Shown: positions 1-12,400 of the stretch, in pieces
Layout of the letters: each line of letters begins with the position of its first letter
Numbering within the stretch: position 1 is the first letter of the stretch
Source of the DNA: Tetranychus cinnabarinus
Taxonomy: Eukaryota; Arthropoda; Arachnida; Trombidiformes; Tetranychidae
DNA: 64,000 bases
Direction of reading: 5' to 3'
NCBI GenBank assembly: GCA_022266195.1
Contig: WHVY01000005.1
Location: forward strand, 1,426,001-1,490,000
Notes under the pieces: generated by a model
What the model saw: the letters and a program-made list of their open reading frames with translations, nothing else
Databases searched by the model: none
What the model was told of the DNA's origin: nothing
Translations under genes and position numbers: made by a program

Positions 1-1762
1 GTGAGACAATAATAATAGTAATCATAATTGGTCACGAGCGAAGCAAAAAGTCATCCAAAGTGAAAAGAAAGGTCAGCGGGTTGGAACCAGTAATTTGTCA
101 TTCAAAAGGCTAAAGATATTACTTTGAAGTTTATTTCAATCTTTTTCTTTCATCCCTTGGATTTGTGTGTCAATGGTGTCAAAACATTTTTTAATTTTCA
201 TAACACTTTTATTCATAATGATAAATCACTTGATAATATACTGAAAATTCAATTGAAAAACAGTTAGAGATGAATAGAATCTATTCAATAGAAACATATG
301 GATATCGAATCAACCGATATGTATCGATATTTTTCTTGAACCGATATCAATATTAAGACGTGATATCTACGTAAATGCATAAAATAAATTATCGTCAAGT
401 TTCAACTTTAGACTTTTTTCCATGATCACTCTTTCTCATTCTAAAGATATTTTTCTGTTGTAACTGGAGAACATGCTCGAATTAGGTTCTGATAGTCACT
501 GAACATTCAGTCAATCAAGTCCTCTTTCAAGATAAGATTTTCTGGTGTTGTTTGATATACTGATATTGAGATACTAATATTGAGCATCTCTAATCTAAAG
601 GTGAGTTTCAGTGTTTCCAAGAATGTTGAATGAATTTTACTTACTGTGATCACTATTTCATCGAAAACTGTCGATTAGATCTTTTTTATTGTACTTAAAC
701 TGGTCAAGACAGCTAAAAACAGCTAATATTGATTTACCTTTTTGGATATTGACTGTAAAGAGATTTACTCGATTTACAATTTAACCTAAAAAGACGTTTC
801 TATCTCATAATCACTCTTTCTAGTTTACCTGCAAGTTTACTTGATAAATACTACACAATCTGATAATCGTGAAACAATTGAATGCTATCTATGATTAGAA
901 ATTGCAATTTCGATTAGTGGCCATATGAACTTTAAGTTCTGGATTGATTTTAATTTTTTTTCAATGTTTAATTTTTGACCATTGAATTTGAATGGTAAAA
1001 AATTTGAAAAATCAATTTTTTTGCTTTTGAAAGCAGTAAGAAATGACGTGCAAGATAAATGTTATCAATCACATGTTAATGAAGTTTATTAGATTAACTA
1101 AGCTTTCTTGATAAGCTCGTGATTAAGATTTAAAATCGCTATCATTTCATATGCAACAACCTAATATTTACCTGAAATTGAGACTTTGTTCAATCATAGA
1201 TGGCAATCTAAATTAGAAGAGCATTGAGAAAGTGTTAAGTCTCATTGACCAGACAGTCTTTTCTGGTTCAACGTTGGCTTTCAATTTTTAGCTTTTTTTT
1301 TTGTTTCTTTTTCAGCATTTCATCATAAATTTGGATTGGTGCCTCGAAATGGCGCCAAGTTTATCGTCAGCCTTTTAATTAATCTCATTGGTGTGTCGTT
1401 GGTATGAGAACATTTTTTTTAATTTTCATCATTTTCTGTTGTATTTTTATTCACATTTCATGATCTGCCTCTGCTCTCCTTAATCTTCCTCCCAGCGACT
1501 ATTTTCACTGTTACACTTTAAGCCTGAAAGCTCCACCTCACCTAACCCTCGATTGGGTTTATAGTCGTACAAGGCGTGACTCTGTTTTATACGCACTCGT
1601 ATTGCAAGTGTTTTGGGTTAAGGTTTTCATGCTGCTCTTGAGTGATGCTTGAGTTGATGGTTTGATGTTGAGAGTTGATTATTGTGAGCAACAAGAAGCT
1701 GTTTAAGTCATCTTTTTTTTCATCGTTTTTCTTCTCATGGGCTTGTTAATAACATTATCATC
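1..1762. other. non-coding upstream region of the LIM-domain gene
   Basis: No supportable coding region is seen on either strand. The stretch holds AT-rich sequence with scattered TAAT/ATTA cores and a patch of GATATC/ATCGAT-like words near 290-360. A relatively GC-richer piece at about 1490-1620 just precedes the LIM gene start and may hold the 5' UTR or promoter. The short ORF that runs opposite to the LIM1 exon here is its antisense shadow. Confidence 0.5.
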
Positions 1763-1938
1763 ATGAAGATGGTTTCTTGTGAAGGTTGTGGTCAGCCCAT
1801 TAAAGACCGCTTCTTGGACAAAATATTGGACCGTGCTTGGCACACTTATTGTGTCGTGTGTTTTGACTGTAAAAGTGAATTGACTGAAAAATGTTACTCT
1901 CGTGAAGGCAAATTGTTCTGCAAGCAAGATTTCTTCAA
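1763..1938 (+). CDS. LIM-homeodomain gene, first coding exon: LIM domain 1 (Lim1/LHX1-LHX5 class)
   Basis: The exon encodes one LIM zinc-binding domain, a protein-interaction module of nuclear LIM-homeodomain transcription factors. The eight zinc ligands are C6, C9, H27, C30, C33, C36, C53 and D56, counted from the first ATG (1763). A second ATG at 1769 gives M-V-S-C-x-x-C, matching the M-V-x-C start known for LHX1/5, so either ATG is possible. Class-specific words are LDRAWH, LTEKC, SREGKL and CKxDFF, all typical of Lim1/LHX1/5. Islet LIM1 differs in its spacing before the zinc-binding His. The exon ends at a strong donor (AA|GTAAGT), with two bases of a codon left over. Joining to 2108 gives DFF-K-R-FG, the same position as the LHX1 DFF-R-R-FG junction. 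The class call is strong; whether the gene is Lim1 or a chimera is open. Confidence 0.88.
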
Positions 1939-2107
1939 GTAAGTTAACCCTTTTCTTTACCTAACGATATTGTCTCATCAAACTCAAAGTCATCTAATGG
2001 ACCTTTTTTCCCTCCATTTCGCCTTTTGTGTGTTTTCCATCGCAATCATCTTTCAACTTGTACAACGTGATTACCAACCAAATGGATACAACTTTACCTT
2101 TAACCAG

Positions 2108-2316
2108 ACGATTTGGTAAAAAATGCGCCCGATGTTCACAAGCAATATTCCCTGAAGATTATGTTCGCTGGGCTCGCAACAGTGTTTACCACATTCGCTG
2201 TTTTACATGTGTTGATTGTCACAAGGAATTGTTAACAGGAGATGAACTTTACATCATCAACGAAGATCAACTATTTTGCAAGAGAGATTATCTAGCATCA
2301 AGTCAACAAAGCCACG
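2108..2316 (+). CDS. LIM-homeodomain gene, second coding exon: LIM domain 2 (Lim1/LHX1-LHX5 class)
   Basis: The acceptor TTTAACCAG|A opens the exon and restores the frame from the LIM1 exon across a 169-bp intron. The domain has all eight ligands: C65, C68, H87, C90, C93, C96, C116 and D119 in the joined protein. The words RFGxKCAxCxQxI, CFTC, TGxELYII and CKxDYL are Lim1-class, whereas Islet LIM2 would carry GDEFALR and CRADHD. The exon ends SSQQSH plus one base (phase 1) at CACG|GTAATT. Reading on without splicing adds 15 codons and a TGA at 2361, which would give a LIM-only protein. The next recognisable exon downstream is the Islet-class homeodomain exon at 17211, which accepts phase 1. 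Confidence 0.87.
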
Positions 2317-5300
2317 GTAATTATCAATCGATTGATTTCAGTAGGTTTCTTCATTCCATTTGAGTTTCACCTTTCAAACCTTTACGCAAACAGAAATTCG
2401 TTCAAATTAAGCTTCAACTGTCAACGGAAATGATTGTCTCCAATTGCTGTCAACACATTCGGATACGTGATGTGTGATTTCACTTGTTTTCCAATAGAAC
2501 CCTTTAGGTGTTGAAAGTAAGAGTATTAAAGCGATTAAAAGATTAGCAAAATGAGCTGGAACCTTCTTCTGCTTAAATCTGAATCTTCTTGAACAGCAAC
2601 ACCAAAAGTCGATTCGAGTTGTTTGTTCACCTGAAAAGACTCTCACACTTCAAACTTGTACTAAGCTAAGAAGAAGAAGAAAAAAGTAAATGAAGAGCAA
2701 AAAAAACTCTCGATTATGTATATTGAAGAGGACAAGAGCTAACAGTGATGATGAAAGAAGAGATGAGAATAAACTCGTAGGTGCAGATGATGAGGATGAA
2801 CTGGAAGCGTGTTGCATCCTCTTTGTGTTGATGATGGAAGATGAAGATAAATATGAGAAGATTGTTTACATTGTGACCAAAAATTTGCTTTTAATACAAC
2901 AAAATAATTTGAGTTTGATTAGCATCACATTTCAACCTTTAACATTGATTAATCTTGATTAGAAGTAAAAATATTGAATAACCCAATATTGGGTTGAAAA
3001 TGGCAAGCGTGCTCATCTTGTGTGTCAACCAAACAGTCGACCCCTAATAGGAACCTCAATTTTGACTAATCAATCTTGACTCGTTAATTACAATTGAAAC
3101 ATTACAAGATGAATGGAAGCAGAAAAAAATGATATCAAATTTACCGACACTCATCATTGTATCAAACAGAGTAATGAAATCAGTGTTGATCAATTTTTAC
3201 CATTCATTACGACTTTTCCTAATTATTTACTTTGTTGCAATATCATTAACTGTTAACATCATTAACTTCATTTGTGACTCTTAATGATCAATATTAGAGC
3301 AAAAGTATCTTTTATTAAATACATTTATTTACTCATTACTGGAACATCATTACAACGAGTAAATACAAACGCCCAAGTTGACACCCTTAATTAATAGGCG
3401 AATGACCATTAATTAAGAAACTCGTAATTTCCAATATTCAACCTTTTCTTCATCCAGATTATTCCAAACCTTCGAGTCCATGTGTGTTGAGTAAACATTG
3501 AAACTCTGCTGGTTTGAATTTCATTTCAATCTTTTTTGTCGAGTTCAATATTTCCATGATGACGGACAAGAAGAGTGAAAATGCGATTTTTCAGTTTTTC
3601 TTCTCGTTTTGATTTTTGGACCAAAGTTTGAAAAATTTTCTCTTCTTTTCTTCACCTGATTAAGGTCAGATGATATTGAGTAAACCTATCAAAATTGTAG
3701 AGACAACCTTTCTTGTGAGTTTTATATTCAAGTGCCTGTGTAACAAGAAAAGTAGGAAGAATGGAAGATGAATGTCGGGTGAGAAAAAGAAAGAAATGTT
3801 TAGGATGAAAAAGTTCATCTTCTCTGTGGATTCAAGTTACCCAAGTCTCCACCTTTTTTCTCCTTACATCTTCTTACCAGGTTCTTTTGCTTGAACCAAG
3901 AACCTCCCATCTTCTGCCTCCTCCTATTTGCTTTTCATCCTCATCTTTTTCTTCCTTTTCCACTCGCCTTCAAGCTTACCATCTTCATTATCATCAACAT
4001 CAAACTTACTCTTGGTATCAAAACTTGCAACTTTTATTACACTTTTACATTTTCCAGCTTTAAGCTTTTTCACATTTTCACCATCATTTTATAATCTTTT
4101 TGTGTCTCATTCATCACAGTCATCATCGTGATTCTCAATCCCTTGACAATAATGACAATCTTGAAGGAAACTTTTCTCTTAGCGCCTCGATTCACATTCT
4201 GACAATGAAACACCATGAAAAAGTCTTGGAAAATGACTAAACAAGAGAAACTCTAAATATTGATGAAATTATCGCAATGATAAACATGCAATATTTGTAC
4301 TTGACTTAAGATTTGTAGTCGCCTTAAAAATTTGCAATAGTCTTTCATCATTTCAATTGGTTTCATTGAATTTCCAATCCTTTTCTTTATTCCCTGCAAA
4401 GGAATAGTTCAATAGAAAACTTCCTTTTACAACATTTCAACTTTGACTGGTGAATTTTGAGGTTATTGATGATCGAGTTGATTTCAAACTGATAATCTTG
4501 AAATTTTTAGAGGAAGGGGAAGAGGGAAAATGGCAAACACATGGATTCGAAAGGAATACTTCATGAGATTGTATCTTGTTGCAAAATAGATTACATTTTC
4601 TTCTGATAACTTCGAAAAAAGTTTCTTCTCTTTCCTCTCTTCTTTTTTTGCCATCTTCATTGATGCCTTTTGAACTTGAAGACGAAGGCAACATTTGAAG
4701 AAACAAAATTTACGACTCATAACTAAATGTCGCTAAGTTTTCCTTTTCTTGACAAGTTGAGTTAACATCTTTTACTTTCCATCTTTAGGTTACTTTTACT
4801 ATTATGTTATTATTATGCCTCAGTCTATCTTATCATTTCATTTACATTTGCTATCATATTCAGCTTTATTACTTCAAATCTTGACTTCTGTCTACAAATT
4901 GAGTTCGAGACATTTTTTCTTGATTCATTTGCATTTACCATTTTTTGTACCAACCAATTAAACTACAGAAATGTTACTTTCCATTATAGCCATTGAAATA
5001 TAAATAACTTTTGGCCGGTGAAAATTTATCGGTTAAATTGAGATTGAAGTGAACATTTATCGAAAAGTCAATTCATCTGTTCCAACAGTAATTTTTCTAT
5101 TGAACAGCTTGCATTTGCTTTTTCTTGATCAGTTTCTTTCGATTGAAATACTTTTATCTCTTGGTTACTGAGAGTTTCGAATCGTTATGAACGAAATAAT
5201 GTAAGATTGATATAAATCTTGAAATAGTGCTTTTGTTTGCTTCTTGCATTGAATCTCAAGTTTTATGTTTTGTTTTGCTTTCACTTGTTTTTTTGTTTCT

Positions 5301-5674
5301 TTGGCATTTTTTTATGATTTTTGCGCATTTCAATTGACAATTCCCGCAATTTCATCTTATCTTTGCCCAAAGATATGAAGTACTGCAACTAACGGAGATT
5401 CTTTGAGATTTGCTAGAAACAGTAAAGATATCGATAAACGAGCCTTTCTTACTCGTTGCTCTTTTTGCAACTTAATTACTAACTCTAAATCAATATAACT
5501 TCGCAACCTTTCCTAATGAGTCAATAAATATTGTCAAAACAAGCACAAGTTGACCTCGGGATGGCTTCATTTTGTGACCATCATTACCTTGTAAATAGTT
5601 TTAAAGGCCAAAATTATAGCAGCAGAAGCCCAACAGAAGTACTAAGAGTGTAATAAACTATAGCTAATATCAGC

Positions 5675-5921
5675 TTATACACTAAGAAAGGGAGAAAACA
5701 AGAAAGTCAAAAAAAGTAGAAAGAAATACTTAAAGTTAGTAAAAAAAAACTTGCGAAAAAAAGACTCATTTTTTGGAGCCTTTGTGACCTCAATTAGGCC
5801 CTTTACAGAGACAAAAGCCATGAGCGTTACTCCAAGCAATAAAGCCAGTAACCCACACAACGTCACAAGGTCAGGAAAGGTAACCTCTGGAGAATCGATT
5901 TGCCCACTAATCTCAGTGACT
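5675..5921 (-). CDS. possible minus-strand exon of an unrecognised membrane protein
   Basis: On the minus strand, a TTTTGCAG acceptor near 5922 is followed by an open frame (beginning VTEISGQID) with one convincing hydrophobic segment of about 25 residues (LVTLCGLLALLLGVTLMAF region). A polar stretch with TKAPKNES follows, then a tail rich in F and L encoded by poly-T/A tracts, up to a stop at 5675. The first two thirds have balanced codon content unlike the surrounding simple sequence. The tail looks like non-coding sequence, so the exon may really end earlier or be decayed. I do not recognise the family and found no partner exon. If real, it is nested inside the LIM-HD intron in antisense. 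Confidence 0.25.
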
Positions 5922-6465
5922 CTGCAAAATGTGGAAATTTACCTTGAAAAATGTTCGAAAAAATGAAACTTGAAAATCACCTTTTCCCCAACAACCATTC
6001 AACTCTTTACTACAAAGCAAACAAACCAACTGACAATGTTTGTACCTTGTTTAAATCGAGTTAATCTATTGTCATTGAATACTATTGAGCTTAACCATAA
6101 TCTCTTAATCTTTCAGTAACGTTGAACCATCATTAAATGCTTCCTCATTCACTAATCAAAACCAAGGTTTAAAGGTTCAGAGAGAATCGAAAAGAACGCA
6201 ACACACAAAATGATTACTGACTTTATGTTCATGTCAATAACGCCTTCCTTGAATCATCACAATCATGATGATGATCATGTAATGTACATTTGAGTGAAGA
6301 AGAAAAAAAAATTACTTTTTTACATCAATTTCTTCAACCTTGAATTTGCCTATTTCCATCTTTTAGCTTGTCAACTTGACAACCTTTTTTCCTCCTTAAT
6401 TTCTTTCTCATCATCATCTCGATCATCTTTCGTGTACAATCAGTCAACATCCTCGACTGTCCATA

Positions 6466-6490
6466 CTCTCTCTCTCTCTCTCGCTCTCTC
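6466..6490. repeat. (CT)n microsatellite
   Basis: An uninterrupted CT run with one CG break, lying in the large intron or spacer. Confidence 0.85.
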
Positions 6491-9400
6491 TTCCTCAATC
6501 ATCCTAATACACATGATTGAATCACGTGACAAAGCCACGGTTAAAAAGTCCATTGATCGATTCAACAAAGTCACGGAACAGTTACAATTTTTGTCTTGTT
6601 TAGTCTTTCATCTTGTTTTCATTGGATTCATTGTACCTTGCCAGTTGTACCATTCATCTGGTCCAATATAAACAATGATGATCACCCAATGAATCCAGTT
6701 GATTCACAGAGTAACCATTGTCTTGTGTTTACTCTTATTGGCTTTTCTCATTTTCTGATCAACAATTGACATTAGACTGTTTAAACAATCAATCTCATCT
6801 TGTGCTTATTCAACCTCTAATCTCTGTTTTCATTGCATCTTTCAATACTTCTGTTTACATGCCTCAGGTAATATTGATTATTGAATTTAAGAATTGCTAC
6901 AAGAGAGAAACTCAGACTCAGAACACACACACACACACCAGCAAATAGAACAAGAAAAAAGCAAAAAAATCACTAAACAAACATTTTAATCATTTCTTCT
7001 TTTCCCGTTACTTCTAGATATTGATTGAAACAAAAAAATCAGTTTGAAGTCGACTTGAGACAAAAGTTGAGTTTTCACCAGTTTGGATAGGAATGGTTTC
7101 ACTTGAAACATTTATTATTCACAGCAAGATATATACACAGTACATCCACAGGGAAACGATAGGCAAGAATAGTTCACATGAAAATCAAACATGAAACATT
7201 CTCCATGTAATATGTATAAGAGTGAAATGGAAGAGAGGGAGAAAAGAGATTTTCTTTTCCCTTCTAAGCAAATATTATTTTTCTTGAAATATTCAAAGCA
7301 TAAAAACATCACCATTTGCAATATATTTGGCTTATTGTATAGAAGGAAAAAGGATGAGCAAAACGAGATAAAGTTTACTCTTTTCCGGTTCCATCATGAA
7401 AGCATTAAAATTTTCTTGTTCAACCATTTTCGAAGCTGAAAATTTGCTCAAAAATACTTTCTCCTGAAGTAGGCTTTTTGTTTCTGCAATATTTTTGTCA
7501 ACTTATTCATTTGCTTGTTTCCATTTCAATTTGTCAGGCAAAGAAGAGAAGAAGAAACAAAACAAATGAAAGTAAAAAGAAAATGCAATTTTTTCTCTTT
7601 TTTCCTCTCATCACCATTATCATCATCATTATCATCAACAAATGGTATTATAATTTGAACCATTTTGGCACCCATTTAGATAATCAGTTTTGCCAGTTTT
7701 CTGTTGATATTTTTGTTACGACCATTGCTTTTCATTTCTCGATGCCTTAGGTAATATTAAAAATTTATACGGAAATGTATCAGTGAAAAGATTCATGAGA
7801 TTATCATTGATGTAGCGCTTGGAGGCATCAAGCATATGTAATAATAAAGCTTATGAAAGGCAATTGAAAATTGGATGAAAGAAGAAAACATAAGCCTGAA
7901 TGAAGATGTTTACCAATGAATGGTTCAGGGTGTGCGCCGCTTCCATTGTCTTTGTGTCAGTCTATTGCGTTTGTTGACAAATTGAATGATTTGCAAAGCG
8001 TGCTCAAGACTTGAAAGACTTATCAGGTCTTTATATTATTCAAGTGTATTTACTCATTGTTTCATCAATCTTTTGAATAACTCAACTTTTTTTTCTCTCC
8101 TCTTCTCATCTACTTTGAAACTCTTACCTTTTCACCTTTGCTATACTTTTTTTTCGCTGCGAAAAGATGAAAAAAAGTTTACATTTCCACTTTTGCTTAT
8201 TACTTTAAATAAACACTTGGTTTGTTTTTCATTTTTCACTTCATTCATTTACATTTCGCATTTCAACTTATTTACCTTTCCTCGCATCATTTTAACCCTC
8301 ACGATGTTTAACAAAGTTCAATATCAATATCACAGGTTAAGTGAATTTGTGTGTTTTGCTGACTTTAAACAAAACTCATTGCGCTTCACTGGCTTGGTCC
8401 ATCCAAAGCTAAATCAATGTTTAGCTTTTTGTTTCAATCAAAGTCCAAAACTAATGATAAAAGGTGAATTTAGATGAACATCTAAAAATTTGATTCGTCC
8501 AATGACTAAACTGAATATCGATTCAACTAACAACTTTGAATCATTTTCTTGTTCAACATCTAATTCGAAACTTATTTTGAACTTTGATTGCGAACAGATT
8601 TGATGCAAGTTTTGAGTTGAGCGTTTGTATTGATTTATTTGATAGTTGATCGATTTTGATTTGATAAACTGTTGATTTCGATGTTTGACAGTTTGTTTCA
8701 CCTTGCAACTCGAATGTTGACTTCGTTTTTGTTGTTGCTTTCAAACTGTTTGAATGTTTACCATTACAGTTGACATTTCGACAATTAACATTGATCCAAC
8801 CCTTTGAATGTTGAATTTTTGTTGACCTCTTTTTGTGTGCTGCCTTTTAATAACATTTAGTTGATTCATTTAATCGTTTGTTAGTCGCATTACTGTTACC
8901 ATTGTATTTGGTTTTGTCTGTTAATCCTTCTTCTTTTACTGTTTGTACATTCATTTTCAAATGTTTGATATTTTTCCTTCTCTTCATCTTCTTCTTCTTC
9001 TTCCATCGTTCAAGTGATAAAAATATTAAGTGAACAAACAGTTTTTTAAACGTAAACTAAAGGGTTTCAAAATATCGCTAATCAGTTGACTGAGCAATCA
9101 TTGGACCATTTTTAATATCATCATTGATAAAAACACTAGACTTATAATATACTTATTGAAGGACATTTTTAAAAGGCTATTTTGCTCTTTCCTTTATTCC
9201 AACCAGTTACTGGACAGCAACCTTTTGTTGCATCTTCATCTGCTTCTTCATTGTCCATTATTCGTGTCTGGTCTGTTTATGTTTGTTTATTTGTACTCTT
9301 GGATGTTGTTGCTGTTGTTGTGGTCAACCAGTCAAGTTGAATAATGTTCATAATTCACTCACAAATTTTACATTCAAATATTAGTCTTTTCAGTCTTGTT

Positions 9401-12400
9401 AACATTATTAATCTGTTTTCACTGTACATTTGGTGTCTAAGTTTATTCAAGTCAAGATGTTATCCTTTTGAGCAAAGCTTCATCTTTATGCTTAAAAGGC
9501 AACAAATTGCTCAAATTATTCAGTAAAGTCTAAAATATCAAATTCGCTCGAGACGCTAAATGTTCCTAAGATGTAACCATTTATCGAAAAAAATCAGTCA
9601 TTTTTCTTCATCTTCCTTTAGTTTCAGGCATCAAGCTCTTCACAGTTCCATCTGAACTTTTATTCCATGATCGTTGATGAAACTGTGAGATTGAGAGAAA
9701 ATCTAAAATTGAAATCGAAATGTTTTTTTTGGAAAACTCTTTGCTTCTTATAGATTTGTCGTGTTAAGCTTTTGTCTTTGCGAGTTTCGGTTCCTTTTAT
9801 TAATCAATAAACTTTGGATTGACTTGTTCAACAAGATTGTGAGTCAATGAAGATTCGTGCATTTATCAGTTACGCACTCATTTATCCTCTGATTACAAGT
9901 TAAATACATGAAAAACGATTCTCATTACTGTCTTTCTTTTTCACTCCCTTTTGAGACAATGATGATGAAGATGATGAGGAAGGAGGATTTGAAATAAACT
10001 AATATTTGAACGTAAATGTCTGTTGATTACAAGGCGTACATTGACAATCCATATTGAAATGCAATAAAGTTACAATTTTCTAATAGCCTAACTATGTAGA
10101 GACTTTTCTTCTTCTTTCTTTCTCCTCTCTCTCTCTTTTTTGACTTGATTGATGATCTTATCCTCATCATCTTCCATCCTCTCTAAATTTATCACCCTTG
10201 CAACATTTTCTTATGCTCCATCAGTTTCTCTTTCATCTTCTTCTCTTCCACTATTTACCTCTCTTTAACACTATTGATGATGATGTTCAACAGTTTATAC
10301 ATTTATACATGTATATTGTCAGTAGATGAGGAGAAGATGGCAGAAGAGAGAGAGAGAAGAGAGAAAATCGAGTCTTTTCGCTGGTCTGTTCGACAATCGA
10401 AGTTATAATATTTTTAACTTGGAGTGGTGATGAAGACGAACAAGAATGAATTGCTCCTTTGAGGAAAATGATGATTATAATGATGATAATGATAATGATG
10501 AGTAGGAGAGTTTCAACTGTTGCCTATTGCCTGTTAACCCTGGGATTTGAAGTTGGTTTGGGAGACTTGATGATGATTATGATAAAGATTTATATCTTGT
10601 TCGTCTTTCTTCTTGTGGATGACCCAGGAAATAAGCGAAACAATGAACATGAAGAGTGTATGGTTCGAGTAGCCTTTTGCCTGTGTGTACAGCTTTGAGT
10701 GTCTTCCTATTTGTACAATTGAAATGAACTGGACGAGAACAGGATGCCCTGGAAATGACCATAATGATAATGATGGTGATGATGAAAGGCGAACAACAAG
10801 GAGAAGATGAAAAACGAAAAGAAAAATTGCCTCTTCAAATGATATTATTCATCTTGTTAATCAGATTATTTCCAACTCATAAAATGCCCACTTTTCAAAC
10901 ATTGTTGCACCAAAAAAAAGTTTTGTTTTGAAAATCACATTAGATACTCTTGATAAAACACCAAATCAACTATTAACATGAAGCAAAGCCAACAGCTTGA
11001 TTCAATTTCGTCATTAATTTAATCAACTTTTTTGTGTCAAAAAAGTCACCTTCAGTTGACCAAAGCTTTTCAAAACTGTTCGAGTAAATCAGATCGAAAT
11101 TACAATTTTCACATTTTTTGAATAACTAAATATAATCGAATCGATATTGAAAAATAAAGATCGACTAAAATTTTCAAATGAATTGGAATGGAATTGAATC
11201 AAATTTTTTTATCAAGTTCGAGTCATGAGAATCGGAATCTATGAATCGAATAGAGCTGCGTCTCTGATTTTCAGATGAATATGGAATCGAATTTTCGATG
11301 ATAATTTTGGTTCGTTTCAATTTGATGTATTTTCTGCTAATTTTTAGCTTGAAGCCTTTACCTTACACTTTTATTGTAAAGTGAATTGTAATGAATAAGA
11401 TTGATAAATTGATTACAACTTTTCATCATTCACATCATTTTGATCCATTTTTCTGCTTCTACCTTCTCCTGCTTGTAACAATGATTGCATGAGAAGGAGA
11501 AATAATTTCATGGTAAATACAAAAAGACAGGAAGAACTCACCAAAAATTATATTTAATAGTAGATTACTAATGCTGCCATGCTTCATCTAATTTATCGTT
11601 TGATTTTTTGATATATATTATTGAAGAGAGAGAAAGAAAGGAGAAAAGATGAAAGTGATGTTTAGTCTTTTTTGGAGGATAAATGATGATAATGATGAGA
11701 AGAAGCAGAAAACGAGGAGAGAAAAGGAAGAAAAGCGAAAAAAGAAAAAAAAGCAAATCGAAAAAAAGAGCAAAGAATGAAGAAAAAGCTTTACCTTTAC
11801 CAGTAATTTGGTGATCTACCTTTTGACAATAAGGTGTAATGATTATCATTTACATTGACGTGTGAGTTTAATGTTGGCCTCGTACACATAAATGTACATA
11901 AATATGTAAATGGTTAAACCATTGAAAATGAACAGTTGCAACAATTGAATATCAAGAGAATGGCAAAAATAATTTAACCCAAAATTTATTCCATAAACCT
12001 TTACATCGCTTACCAATGAGAAGTGAATCCTCTTAACCATCAATTTGGGCCAAAAATGATCATTTAGTGTTAGACAATTGATAATTATCGGATTGAATCG
12101 AGTGCTAAAATTCACACTGTTAATGCCTTTAATCTGAATGTTGATTCCTAATCATTGTTTAACTTGTAATGGCTTTTTAATCAACTTGACATTAACAGCT
12201 GGGTCTGTGTGGTAAACAGTTTTTTAATGCTTGTTGGTTGACTCTTTGATATCACGCCAAGTCTATCATGTTTTGATGTACATGATAAAACGAATGGGCA
12301 AACAAAGATGAATGATGATGATAAACATGTGAAAGGTAAACTCCCTGAAAATAGGTTGAAAGGCGTCAGTTTTTTGTTCCAATCAAAATATCGAGTTTTC

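Noticed and set aside
1703..1927. Minus-strand frame over the LIM1 exon
   Set aside because: Antisense shadow of the clearly coding LIM exon.
1763..2316. LMO-type or Islet-type identity for the LIM exons
   Set aside because: The diagnostic words and the spacing before the first zinc-binding His fit Lim1/LHX1/5, not LMO or Islet.
2690..2962. 90-codon frame rich in D/E/K
   Set aside because: Encoded by GAT/GAA simple repeats that recur all over the window; no conserved feature.
7986..8477. 163-codon plus-strand frame
   Set aside because: F/L/S-rich pyrimidine tract translation; no ATG-context, splice or motif support.
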